DNA of 9,048 nt from Planctomycetota bacterium (GCA_030740295.1 JASLXP010000836.1:1-9048); one strand, 5' to 3'. Numbered from the stretch's first letter, positions 1 to 7,051 are shown. The notes: generated by a model from the sequence alone, not told the origin. Numbers and translations are program-made.

Positions 1-34
1 AAGGCGGGCCCGATAGACCCGGCCGACCGATCCC

Positions 35-250
35 TTACCGAGCTCTTCTCATGATCTGGAAGTTACCCAGAGTGCAGCCGATGATGTTGGTCTCATCAAT
101 GCAGCGAAGGCAGTAATAGCCGTTCTCCGCCGTCGCATACAGGCCAGTATTCATCTCGTCATCGGTCAGCTCCCGGCGGCATGCCAGGCAGGCGTTTTTT
201 GATTCGACTGCATACTTGGCCATGGAGGCGCGGTCCAGCGAAAACCGCAT
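35..250 (-). CDS. Zinc-ribbon small ORF, probable C-terminal part of the interrupted FHA gene
   Basis: This 71-aa reading frame has two CxxC knuckles, CLAC at residues 21-24 and CLRC at 47-50, with another Cys at 59. That spacing suggests a small zinc-binding ribbon. It ends in TAA. It lies in the same frame as the FHA ORF just upstream, separated by one TAG codon and two sense codons. Its first residues (MRFSL) look like the closing strand of an FHA domain rather than a natural N-terminus. No purine-rich ribosome binding site precedes its ATG, so independent initiation is doubtful. I therefore read it as the tail of one FHA-zinc ribbon protein, made by readthrough or reinitiation, or no longer made. 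A stand-alone zinc-ribbon protein is the alternative. No function is assigned beyond probable metal binding. Confidence 0.5.
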   Translation of the reverse strand: MRFSLDRASMAKYAVESKNACLACRRELTDDEMNTGLYATAENGYYCLRCIDETNIIGCTLGNFQIMRRAR

Positions 251-256
251 GAGATA

Positions 257-526
257 CTAGCCGACAAGGCACAGGTCGCCGTCTTCGAGGAACGCCTTTT
301 TAATCCGCTGGCCGTTTCGATAGATGCCGTTTGCGGAATTCATGTCCACAATGGCGAACCGGTCCTTGGTGCGGCCGATGGCTGCGTGCGACCGGGATGC
401 CTTGGAATCGGTCTTGAGAACGATGGTACAGCCCGAGCCCCTGCCGAGGGTATTCACCTCGGTTTCGGAGAGTTCGAAGATAAGGCCCTGGATGGGGCCG
501 CTGACTACCGTAAGAGTGCTGGCCAT
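257..526 (-). CDS. FHA-domain protein, cut short by an in-frame amber codon
   Basis: This 89-aa frame is almost entirely a forkhead-associated (FHA) domain, the family that binds phosphothreonine peptides. Family landmarks are present: Gly28-Arg29 in the first loop, the SRSH segment at residues 44-47, and the SANG and RNG loops around 64-72. The frame ends with GDLCLVG followed by TAG, where an FHA domain normally has one more strand of the kind G-x-x-x-x-R-F. That strand is present in frame after the stop as YLMRFSL. As terminated, the domain lacks its last strand and may fold poorly. Translation most likely starts at the ATG at 526, although only a weak purine run precedes it. The gene lies 223 bp downstream of the epimerase on the same strand. 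A natural partner would be a Ser/Thr kinase, and one is encoded further right in the window. Confidence 0.75.
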   Translation of the reverse strand: MASTLTVVSGPIQGLIFELSETEVNTLGRGSGCTIVLKTDSKASRSHAAIGRTKDRFAIVDMNSANGIYRNGQRIKKAFLEDGDLCLVG

Positions 527-548
527 GTATCGATCCGGTATCGATCAA
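527..548. repeat. 11-bp direct repeat abutting the FHA start codon
   Basis: GTATCGATC occurs at 527-535 and again at 538-546, an 11-bp period or about one helical turn. It sits immediately upstream of the FHA ATG. It could be a binding site or part of the 5' leader, but no regulator is identifiable and chance is not excluded. Confidence 0.35.
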
Positions 549-749
549 ACGAATTAAGTGTCCGGAGTTGTTCGATGATGGATTGGCTGTGCTCCTCCAC
601 CAATGATCACTTTCGGGGTGGGCCTCCCACAAACCGAGTTCAAACAGGATTATTCAGCAAAGACCGGATGCTGGCAGTAGATGGGGGGAAATCCTGGTAC
701 CAACATTAAGATCTAGGATGATCGGATTTCTGTCAGAATTCAATAGCTT

Positions 750-1616
750 TCAAACCTTCTTCAAGGTTCTCTTCAGGAACTTCAATCCCTTGGAGGCCAG
801 CTCATCGCCGCTCTTTGCCAGCGGCCGCCAGATGCAGGTTGCTGCGGCGATCTCCGGTACCTGCGGGACAAAACTCTCGATGACAAGCCAGTCGTCATAC
901 TTAATCTTCTTCAGAGTGGTCAGAACGCCAGCCCAATCCACATGGCCTGACCCGGGAATGCCGCGGTCGTTTTCGCTGAGGTGCACGTGGCCTACGTGTT
1001 TACCTGATTTTTTGATCACGCCGACAGGATCCTGCTCTTCGATGTTCGCGTGGAAGGTGTCGTAGTGATAGGTGACATTGGGCTCACCCACCTCTTTGCA
1101 GAGCTGGACGGTATCTGCGCCCGTGTTGAGGAAGTAGGTCTCAAACCGGTTAAGCGGCTCGATGGCGAGCTTGATGCCTGCGGGGGCCGCATGTTTGCCG
1201 AGCGTTTTGAGTGACCTGACGCAGTTGTTCCATTCGGCTTTGTTGCGCTGGGGCGGCTTGCGGTTTTCAGGCGGCTTTGCCCCCACATGCATGTGAACGG
1301 GGCCGCAAATGGTGTGGGCGCCCGCCTCGGCAGCCCAGTCAATCGTACCCTTGATGGTGTCGATACCCAACTGCCGCTCGGACTTGACGCTCGAGGTCAG
1401 GTCACCGTTGCCATCGAAAGGCATGACCGCGCACATGAGGCCCTCGAGGCCGTTGGCTTCGAGCCTGGCTTTTACTTTTTTTGCACTGATAGCGCCGGGA
1501 TCAAAGACGGCCATTTCAATGCCGTCGAAGCCGAGCTCTTTCGCTTTGTCGATGAATTTCAAATGCTTGTTTTCGAATGAGCCGCACCAGAGAAGGGTGT
1601 TGATGCCGAATTTCAT
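750..1616 (-). CDS. Ketose 3-epimerase of the D-tagatose/D-psicose 3-epimerase family (TIM barrel)
   Basis: This 288-aa protein is predicted to epimerise a ketose at C3 using a divalent metal; characterised relatives interconvert D-fructose and D-psicose (allulose), or tagatose and sorbose. Remembered active-site positions of the Agrobacterium D-psicose 3-epimerase line up with a constant offset of three: Glu153 and Glu159 in the EPLNRFE motif, Asp186 and His189 in YDTFHANIEE, His212 and Arg218 in GHVHLSENDRGIPG, and Glu247 in VIESFV. Length matches the family (about 290 aa). I chose the ATG at 1616 because GGAG lies 6 nt upstream and the protein then begins with a typical first barrel strand, MKFGINTLLW. 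An ATG at 1721 would add 35 residues unlike the family. No signal peptide is visible, so it is probably cytoplasmic. The natural substrate cannot be read from the sequence, and a broader sugar isomerase/epimerase role is possible. Confidence 0.94.
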   Translation of the reverse strand: MKFGINTLLWCGSFENKHLKFIDKAKELGFDGIEMAVFDPGAISAKKVKARLEANGLEGLMCAVMPFDGNGDLTSSVKSERQLGIDTIKGTIDWAAEAGAHTICGPVHMHVGAKPPENRKPPQRNKAEWNNCVRSLKTLGKHAAPAGIKLAIEPLNRFETYFLNTGADTVQLCKEVGEPNVTYHYDTFHANIEEQDPVGVIKKSGKHVGHVHLSENDRGIPGSGHVDWAGVLTTLKKIKYDDWLVIESFVPQVPEIAAATCIWRPLAKSGDELASKGLKFLKRTLKKV

Positions 1617-1622
1617 GAAAGT

Positions 1623-1627
1623 CTCCC
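1623..1627 (-). promoter_or_regulatory. Ribosome binding site fixing the epimerase start
   Basis: The minus strand reads GGGAG here, with the GGAG core 6 nt before the ATG at 1616. This supports the shorter 288-aa start over the in-frame ATG at 1721. Confidence 0.75.
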
Positions 1628-1740
1628 AGAATTCAGATGGATAAGGAATCGAGTGGCCCGTGCCCGGCTCGAAGTATGTCTGTCCCGCGCCCAATACCTG
1701 TCCGCGCCCGCACTGTTTCAAGCCTGGACAGGGCCGCGGG

Positions 1741-1769
1741 ATTGTGGCAAGACTTGATCGTTATGTCAA
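1741..1769 (-). promoter_or_regulatory. Sigma-70-like promoter for the epimerase gene
   Basis: On the minus strand a perfect TTGACA (plus-strand 1764-1769) is followed after exactly 17 nt by CACAAT (1741-1746), which matches four of six bases of TATAAT. Transcription would start near 1734 and give a leader of roughly 118 nt before the ATG at 1616. The -35 box lies inside the left arm of a 9-bp inverted repeat. Confidence 0.5.
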
Positions 1770-1815
1770 TGCTTTCAAGCACTCTAGGGCTTTGTAAGAG
1801 GGTGCACATTGACAT
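1763..1815. promoter_or_regulatory. Divergent regulatory region with inverted repeat ATGTCAATG / CATTGACAT
   Basis: ATGTCAATG at 1763-1771 is the exact reverse complement of CATTGACAT at 1807-1815, centred near 1789 in the gap between the divergent epimerase and VWA genes. Each arm contains TTGACA pointing outward: on the minus strand it belongs to a good promoter, while on the plus strand (1809-1814) the possible -10 boxes 16-18 nt downstream are poor. The symmetry may reflect paired promoters or an operator. Only the nine paired bases are certain. Confidence 0.45.
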
Positions 1816-1874
1816 TCGTCACTCTTCTGCCATGCTTTTTAGATTTTTCACAATCCAACGTTCTAACAGGTAAC

Positions 1875-1880
1875 AGGAAG
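1875..1880 (+). promoter_or_regulatory. Ribosome binding site of the VWA gene
   Basis: AGGAAG lies 5 nt upstream of the ATG at 1886, and an in-frame TAA at 1871-1873 rules out an earlier start. Confidence 0.75.
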
Positions 1881-1885
1881 TCACT

Positions 1886-4039
1886 ATGCCCGAAGAAGTG
1901 GCTCTCGATTCATCACAGTATGACTATGATGAAGACTGGGAGGATTATGACGATTACGAGGATGTAGACAGCCTCGATTACGTTCTCCGGGGACGCTCGC
2001 TGAGCTCCAGGCTCAGCTCGGGCGTCATGTCCGCGCCGTGGTGGATCGTATCCGTCGCGCTCCACTTTGTCGCCGCCATGTTCCTCGGCAAAGTGCTCAT
2101 GATGAGCCCCGCCTCCAATCGAGTGGAGGACGTCATCATCGAGACCACCTTTCAGCGTGACCCACCCACCCAACTCGACCTTCAAAAAATTGAACAGATC
2201 TTCAAGGCGCTGAATACCGCTGCCCCTGAGGCGAAGATGGTCGCGCCGGTCCTGGTTACCGAAAACCTGACCAAAGCCCCGGAGATGGATCTCTCGCAAA
2301 TAGACGTCGAGCCAATGGGCGAGGTCGATACCAGCGAAATGATTGAAGAGGATTTCATCGGTCCAGGAGAGGATACCTTCGGCGAGGAAGGCCACGGACT
2401 GGGCGCATTTCAGGAGGAGGGCATCCTCGGGCACGGTGAATGGAATACCACCGTCCGCGGTCTGGGCGGCTACGGAAAAGTCATGGACAACATGAGCGTT
2501 CGCCTGAGCCAGCAGGCGCGGAAGTTTGGCGGCAACGTGCTGCTGGTCTGGCTCATTGATGCATCGGTCAGCATGGCCGACGATCAGCAGTCCATCAAGG
2601 AACATATCTCAAAGATGGATAGCAAATTCCGTGAACAGGAAGGCGCGGGAAATCTCAAACAGGCGATCATTCAATTCGGCTCTGAACCCCAAAAATGGCT
2701 CGAGCCTACCGAAGATCTGGACCTGGTCATGGAAGCTTTCGACCACATCGAAGCCAATGAACCCGGAACCGCCGAAAACGTCATGACCGCGCTCATCTAC
2801 TGTGCCCAGGAATTCAGGGACATTCAGCGCGGTAAGAAAGTGGTCATCCTGGTGGATGATGACAGTGGTGATGACGGCCACCTGACGGAGAAAGCGTTCC
2901 AGGAGCTCCGCCGCAGCAAGATGACCACCTACATCATCAATCGGATGTGCCCGTTCCAAAGCTCTGAGGTCAGTGAGCCATTCAAGTATACGGATGAGAA
3001 TGGCGACATCTGGGAGGGCACAGGCACTGTTCGCCGTGGCCCCGAGACGGCACGCCCGGAAATCTATGAGCTTGGCTACGGAGGTATCAGTTCCTGGCGC
3101 AAAGGGAGCATCCCTTCGGGGTTTGGCATCTACGACCAGAGCCGCGTCGCCTATCGCACATCCGGCGCGTACTACATCCTTGATTCCGACCCGGAACAGG
3201 AGAAGGCCATGCAAGAGCTCTACGACTGGGAGCTCATGGAGCGTTACAGCCCGGAGCTCTGTTCCCGCAACGAGTACGATGCCAGAACCGCGCGCAATGT
3301 GTTCAAACGCTCTCTCGAGCTGATCACAAACCAGTGGGATTCTGTCAGAGCGCCGGGCGGCGGGATGCCACCTGATGCCATCGCTCAGAATCTCAAAGCC
3401 TGTAAGGACAAGCTCGAACAGGTCGATGAAATCCTGGAATACATGGAAAAGCAGGTCATCGTCCCTGACTCCCGGCTCAGCAGTATCACGCGTAATCGCC
3501 GATGGGTAGCCAACGCAGACCTGATGTATGCCTTCCTGCAGTTGGCCAAGTATCGCCTGCGCCAGTATTACCTGGGCTTCCGGCTGTTCCTCAAGGAAAA
3601 CCAGGGCAAGATACCGAAGGACCACGTCATTTCTGCGAGACCCCGGCAGAAGCCGATCGAATCGAAATACGAAGCCCAGGATCGTGCGGACGCTATTGCC
3701 TCGGTCCGCTCCCTGGCAAATCGGCACCCGCGCACGCCGTGGGGGCATATCGCTTCACTCTTCGATCCGGACAGCACGGACGATCTCTACGGCTGGCGAT
3801 TCTCGCATTCCAAGCCGCCCTTCCGGGGCTACTGGGCCAAGGTTGTATTCCGAGACAATTCAGAGATGGAGCTCTATGTCATGATGGAAGACGAACGGAG
3901 GGTGAAACTGCGCAATAAGAAGGGACTCGAACGAACGGTCTCGAAGAAGCTGATCAAATCCATCACACGGATACAAACAGCCAGAACCGGCGGCGGTGGC
4001 GGCAGAATGGGCGGCAGGCCGGCGAACCCTCGAATCTAA
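1886..4039 (+). CDS. Membrane-anchored von Willebrand factor A (VWA) domain protein
   Basis: This 717-aa protein has a very acidic, Tyr-rich N-terminus (residues 8-32), one hydrophobic segment at about 52-72 (PWWIVSVALHFVAAMFLG), a Pro/Glu/Asp-rich stalk to about 205, and a VWA domain from about 216. The metal-ion-dependent adhesion site (MIDAS) looks complete: Asp225-x-Ser227-x-Ser229 (DASVS), Thr295 in EPGTAEN, and an Asp cluster at 324-326 (VDDDSGDD). Later, SGFGIYDQSR (411-420) recalls a motif I associate with planctomycete VWA proteins. Residues about 500-525 look helical. The region from about 649 to 696 resembles a small beta-rich module, and the protein ends in a Gly-rich tail. By the usual topology rules the acidic tail is cytoplasmic and the VWA domain periplasmic. 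Such domains bind proteins through a metal ion; the ligand is unknown. The gene diverges from the epimerase and is followed by a stem-loop. Confidence 0.93.
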   Translation: MPEEVALDSSQYDYDEDWEDYDDYEDVDSLDYVLRGRSLSSRLSSGVMSAPWWIVSVALHFVAAMFLGKVLMMSPASNRVEDVIIETTFQRDPPTQLDLQKIEQIFKALNTAAPEAKMVAPVLVTENLTKAPEMDLSQIDVEPMGEVDTSEMIEEDFIGPGEDTFGEEGHGLGAFQEEGILGHGEWNTTVRGLGGYGKVMDNMSVRLSQQARKFGGNVLLVWLIDASVSMADDQQSIKEHISKMDSKFREQEGAGNLKQAIIQFGSEPQKWLEPTEDLDLVMEAFDHIEANEPGTAENVMTALIYCAQEFRDIQRGKKVVILVDDDSGDDGHLTEKAFQELRRSKMTTYIINRMCPFQSSEVSEPFKYTDENGDIWEGTGTVRRGPETARPEIYELGYGGISSWRKGSIPSGFGIYDQSRVAYRTSGAYYILDSDPEQEKAMQELYDWELMERYSPELCSRNEYDARTARNVFKRSLELITNQWDSVRAPGGGMPPDAIAQNLKACKDKLEQVDEILEYMEKQVIVPDSRLSSITRNRRWVANADLMYAFLQLAKYRLRQYYLGFRLFLKENQGKIPKDHVISARPRQKPIESKYEAQDRADAIASVRSLANRHPRTPWGHIASLFDPDSTDDLYGWRFSHSKPPFRGYWAKVVFRDNSEMELYVMMEDERRVKLRNKKGLERTVSKKLIKSITRIQTARTGGGGGRMGGRPANPRI

Positions 4040-4087
4040 TTTAAATCACGGCCGCTTTACTTATAGTCTCGGCTGGACGGATCATCA

Positions 4088-4108
4088 GATGCTCTTTTGC
4101 GGAGCATC
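4088..4108 (+). terminator. Stem-loop 49 bp after the VWA gene, possible transcript end
   Basis: GATGCTC (4088-4094) and GAGCATC (4102-4108) form a perfect 7-bp stem around a 7-nt loop, TTTTGCG. No U-tract follows, so it is not a classic intrinsic terminator. It may stabilise the 3' end or assist termination. Confidence 0.4.
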
Positions 4109-4239
4109 CGATACTCATTCAGTGATCGAGTAATGGCAGAGAGCAGCGAAGTCAGGAGCCCCCGCATTTCTCCCAAGCTTCTCGATGCCATAATCCGTCG
4201 ACAATCCGTCATTATCAGCACGTGATTTACCTTTTTTTC

Positions 4240-4269
4240 TTAATCGTTATCGTAATCTCCCTCTTAATC
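4240..4269. repeat. Degenerate hexamer repeat, copy 1
   Basis: The units TTAATC, GTTATC and GTAATC follow one another in 6-bp register. After one diverged unit (TCCCTC) another TTAATC follows at 4264-4269. The consensus is KTWATC. The same units recur at 8712-8741, also in a gene-free region and in the same orientation. Confidence 0.65.
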
Positions 4270-4387
4270 GAATTCTGACGTTACAGCCACCTTAGAGCCC
4301 GATCTCGGCAATTCCCATTAAGAGAGGCGTTTAGAAGCCAGAGCCAGACATACCAGCACTCCTCTTCCATTCCATGCCCACTGAATC

Positions 4388-6988
4388 ATGACTGCATGCC
4401 CCGTATGTGGTAAGGAATACGACACCGACGATTTCCCCGCCGGCCAGAAGCTCCGATGCGGAAGTTGTCAGACACGTCTGAAAGTGGGCAGGCGCGGCAG
4501 CCTCGAGATCCGGCATGAAGTCAGTGAAGCTACCCGCGCGCTCGAAGCCGTCGAAAGACAGGATCGTTTCTCCGGTGACGAACTGCCTGACCTCTTAAGC
4601 ATCGGCTACAGAACCATCGAAAAAGTTGGCGAAGGCGGTATGGGCACGGTTTTCAAAGCTGAGCACCAGCTCATGGAACGCATCAGCGCGGTGAAGGTTC
4701 TGAAACGCGCGTTCTCCGACGACAAAGTACGTTTTGAGAGATTCCTCATCGAAGCGCGGGCCCTCGCCCAGCTCAACCACGAAAACATTCTCAAGATCTT
4801 CGATATTAAAACTCTCGACGACATGACCCTCATGGTCCTTGAATTCATCGAGGGGCGCTCCATGATCGACGAGCTGAAAGAGAAGGGAAAGCTCGGCCCG
4901 GATGAAGCCATCCAATACCTGCTTCAGTCAGCCCGAGGGCTCGGAGCTGCCCATGAAAAAGGAATCATTCACCGTGATATCAAGCCCGGCAATCTGATGC
5001 TCTGCGGCGACCAGGTCCGGATTGCAGATTTCGGGCTGGCTCGGTCGGTGGCCGGGGAAGTGGGCGTCACACGAGTCGGGCAGTTGCTGGGCACCCCGCT
5101 TTACATGAGCCCTGAACAGGCCCAGGGCGAAAAGGCCGGCCCGGAAGCCGATATCTATTGCCTTGGTGCCACCTTCTTCCATCTCCTCGCAGGGCGCCCT
5201 CCCTACACCGGCATGGGTATCGCTAGCGTCCTCAAGAGCCACATTCAGGATCCGCCCCCTAACTTGCGTATGATGAATCCAAAGGTCTCTGAGGACTTTG
5301 CCATTCTCATCGGGCGCATGATGGCCAAGAAACCCGAACACCGTTTTAAGGACGGAAACGTCCTGGCAAGTGAGTTGGCTGATTTTACTCAGACCAGGCG
5401 CACGACCGCGCCGGCAGATGCTCCTGCGCCGACCCCGGAGCTCCCACCTACCATCAACGAGCAGACAGACCTGCGGCGTTCACCCCCCATTAGTAGCCCG
5501 GACGCTCCGCGGCCGGGTAGTAGTCCGGACGCTCCGCGGCAAGATAGTGGTCTGGACGCTCCGCGGCCAGGGAGTGTGCAGCAAGAGCCCTCCGCGTCGC
5601 AGGATGAATCCATTGATGTGGAGAGCCCAGCCGATGATATTTTTTCAGCCCTCGCAGACAGCGGCATGCCGGACGAACACGACGATTCGCCGGTCATGCA
5701 AATCGAAGTCAGAGCAGAGACCGATGATCATCAAGACGCACTGATGGATATGTTGCAGTCGCAGGATCCTGATGAAGAGCCCAGCCCGGCGCCAGAGCCG
5801 CCCGCGCAGGAGATGGATCCTTCCGAGGCGGCCCCCGCCAGTATGCAGACCTACGACCTGCTGGGCGGTGCGGCAGAAATGGAGGAGGACGAGGGCGAAA
5901 CAGCCGAAGAAGAGCCACTGATCGAAGCAGAGGAAGCCGGCGAAGAAACACCCCCGCCAGGCACCGCCCAGCCTGAACCGGTCATGGCCGGAGACATTGA
6001 AGATATCCGGCCGGAGAAAACTGGAGACTGGCAGCGGATCATCCTCTCCTCTTTGCTTGAACCGATCACCGGCTCGGCACTCATGCACATTCTCATTTTG
6101 TCCGCTGCATCCGCCGCCGCATTCACATTCGTGAGCGTCCCGAGTTTCATTGTCGCCGGCAAGATGTCCGGGCAGATGAAATCCGTAATCTCCATGTTCG
6201 GAACCGGTGCGGGCCTGGCCGTCATCATCACCACGTTGTGCGGATTCTGGAATTTCAGGATTCGCTGGATGCTTACCGGCCGACGTATCACTTCCATGCC
6301 GACCCTCGGCAACTTCGCCATGGCCCTGCCATCCGGGTTTCCGCTGTTTCTGATCCTCGCTGTTTTTATTCTCATCCCGGTCCTCACCCGCGGCCTCGGG
6401 CTCGGCTTTACCGTGCAAACCATACTCACAGCCATCGGATCGCTGGCGGCACCGCTTGCCATGATTGGGCTCATCTCTGGCAAGAGCGCGGCGGTGGCCG
6501 TGAATCCCTCTCACTGGGCCAGACCTCACATCCTCGGCTCGGTGAAATACCTCCCGGCCGCTGCCGCCTGGTCCGGTCTCATGCTGATCCTGGTGCCCCT
6601 GCTCCTGCTCATTGGCCTGATGTTCCCCGCGGGAATGGCCGTGCATGCGGTCGAGCCCCACATCGTCACTGGCGGGGCCTCCCTGCCCAAGGGTATCGTC
6701 GGAGTATTCTTTCTGGCCTTCATGGTCTTTCTCCTTACCCAATACGCCCTCTGGGCCGGTGGGTGTATCCTGTTCAAAGCCTGGCGCCCACGGCAGGAAT
6801 TCTTCGAAGACGACACTCCAAGAATGCAGTCATCCGGCCTCCTCGCCGCAGCCCTTGGAATCGCCATCACTATCGGCTTGTTGTCCACCATCCTCATCAA
6901 ACTCAATATGGGCTTCGGCGGCGGCACTAAACTCAAGCTGCTCCTATACGGCCCGCAGACCGTTGTGGAGCAGGAATCCGGGGAATGA
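4388..6988 (+). CDS. Zinc ribbon-Ser/Thr protein kinase-polytopic membrane protein
   Basis: This 866-aa protein begins with an MJ0042-like zinc ribbon (CxxC at residues 4-7 and 24-27). A Hanks-type kinase follows at about 74-333 with all key residues: GEGGMGTVF glycine loop (81-89), Lys103 in AVKVLK, Glu122 in helix C, HRDIKPGN (195-202, catalytic Asp197), DFG (214-216) and GTPLYMSPEQ. It should be an active, RD-type Ser/Thr kinase with Thr228 and Thr236 in the activation segment. Residues about 335-545 are a Pro/Glu/Asp-rich linker containing three copies of a 9-residue PDAPRPGSS-like repeat. About seven hydrophobic segments follow (near 564, 603, 652, 676, 728, 769 and 816), a domain I do not recognise. 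Zinc ribbon and kinase should face the cytoplasm. The ATG at 4388 follows an in-frame TGA (4382-4384) and lacks a Shine-Dalgarno site. The next gene begins 63 nt downstream, so the two are probably cotranscribed. Confidence 0.95.
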   Translation: MTACPVCGKEYDTDDFPAGQKLRCGSCQTRLKVGRRGSLEIRHEVSEATRALEAVERQDRFSGDELPDLLSIGYRTIEKVGEGGMGTVFKAEHQLMERISAVKVLKRAFSDDKVRFERFLIEARALAQLNHENILKIFDIKTLDDMTLMVLEFIEGRSMIDELKEKGKLGPDEAIQYLLQSARGLGAAHEKGIIHRDIKPGNLMLCGDQVRIADFGLARSVAGEVGVTRVGQLLGTPLYMSPEQAQGEKAGPEADIYCLGATFFHLLAGRPPYTGMGIASVLKSHIQDPPPNLRMMNPKVSEDFAILIGRMMAKKPEHRFKDGNVLASELADFTQTRRTTAPADAPAPTPELPPTINEQTDLRRSPPISSPDAPRPGSSPDAPRQDSGLDAPRPGSVQQEPSASQDESIDVESPADDIFSALADSGMPDEHDDSPVMQIEVRAETDDHQDALMDMLQSQDPDEEPSPAPEPPAQEMDPSEAAPASMQTYDLLGGAAEMEEDEGETAEEEPLIEAEEAGEETPPPGTAQPEPVMAGDIEDIRPEKTGDWQRIILSSLLEPITGSALMHILILSAASAAAFTFVSVPSFIVAGKMSGQMKSVISMFGTGAGLAVIITTLCGFWNFRIRWMLTGRRITSMPTLGNFAMALPSGFPLFLILAVFILIPVLTRGLGLGFTVQTILTAIGSLAAPLAMIGLISGKSAAVAVNPSHWARPHILGSVKYLPAAAAWSGLMLILVPLLLLIGLMFPAGMAVHAVEPHIVTGGASLPKGIVGVFFLAFMVFLLTQYALWAGGCILFKAWRPRQEFFEDDTPRMQSSGLLAAALGIAITIGLLSTILIKLNMGFGGGTKLKLLLYGPQTVVEQESGE
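5492..5572 (+). repeat. 27-bp tandem repeat, three copies, inside the kinase linker
   Basis: Three contiguous 27-bp units (5492-5518, 5519-5545, 5546-5572) share the core GGACGCTCCGCGGC and encode SSPDAPRPG, SSPDAPRQD and SGLDAPRPG. The frame is kept, so copy-number change would lengthen or shorten the linker between kinase and membrane domain without breaking the protein. Confidence 0.9.
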
Positions 6989-6998
6989 TTTCGTTCCC
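6981..6998 (+). other. Hairpin overlapping the kinase stop codon
   Basis: GGGAATG (6981-6987) pairs with CGTTCCC (6992-6998), one pair being G-U, around the loop ATTT. The TGA stop (6986-6988) is inside the structure. No U-tract follows. It might slow ribosomes or affect expression of the next gene, or be incidental. Confidence 0.3.
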
Positions 6999-7051
6999 TG
7001 CCCCTGGAATTCGCCGCCTTCGATTCTCATTACTGAAAACACCACAATCTC

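Larger units (their letters stand above)
4040..4387. other. Gene-free 348-bp interval between the VWA and kinase genes
   Basis: I see no convincing gene here. It contains a stem-loop (4088-4108), an 11-bp-period direct repeat of AATCCGTC (4192-4199 and 4203-4210), a T-rich run near 4232-4240 and a degenerate hexamer repeat (4240-4269). No ribosome binding site is visible before the kinase ATG and I could not identify a convincing promoter, although the kinase mRNA probably starts in this interval. Confidence 0.6.

Noticed and set aside
618..630. GTGGG-CCT-CCCAC hairpin between the epimerase and FHA genes
   Set aside because: Only 5 bp with a 3-nt loop and no T-run on either strand; not enough to call a terminator.
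689..729. AAATCC / GGATTT inverted repeat after the epimerase stop
   Set aside because: Six-bp arms separated by 29 nt are easily found by chance and form a weak structure.
1617..1721. 35-residue N-terminal extension of the epimerase starting at ATG 1721
   Set aside because: It is Gly/Pro-rich and unlike the family, while ATG 1616 has a GGAG site at correct distance and gives the family's usual length.
2609..3748. Long minus-strand open frame (379 codons) opposite the VWA gene
   Set aside because: It is a mirror of the codon bias of the VWA gene, which has a clear domain, motif and ribosome binding site; the antisense product shows no recognisable domain.
4240..4269. CRISPR array or origin-type iterons
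   Set aside because: Units are 6 bp and contiguous with no spacers, and no cas, rep or replication gene is nearby.
5645..6742. Long minus-strand open frame (365 codons) opposite the kinase gene
   Set aside because: Low-complexity His/Gly/Arg-rich product from antisense of an acidic linker and TM segments; no start signal or domain.
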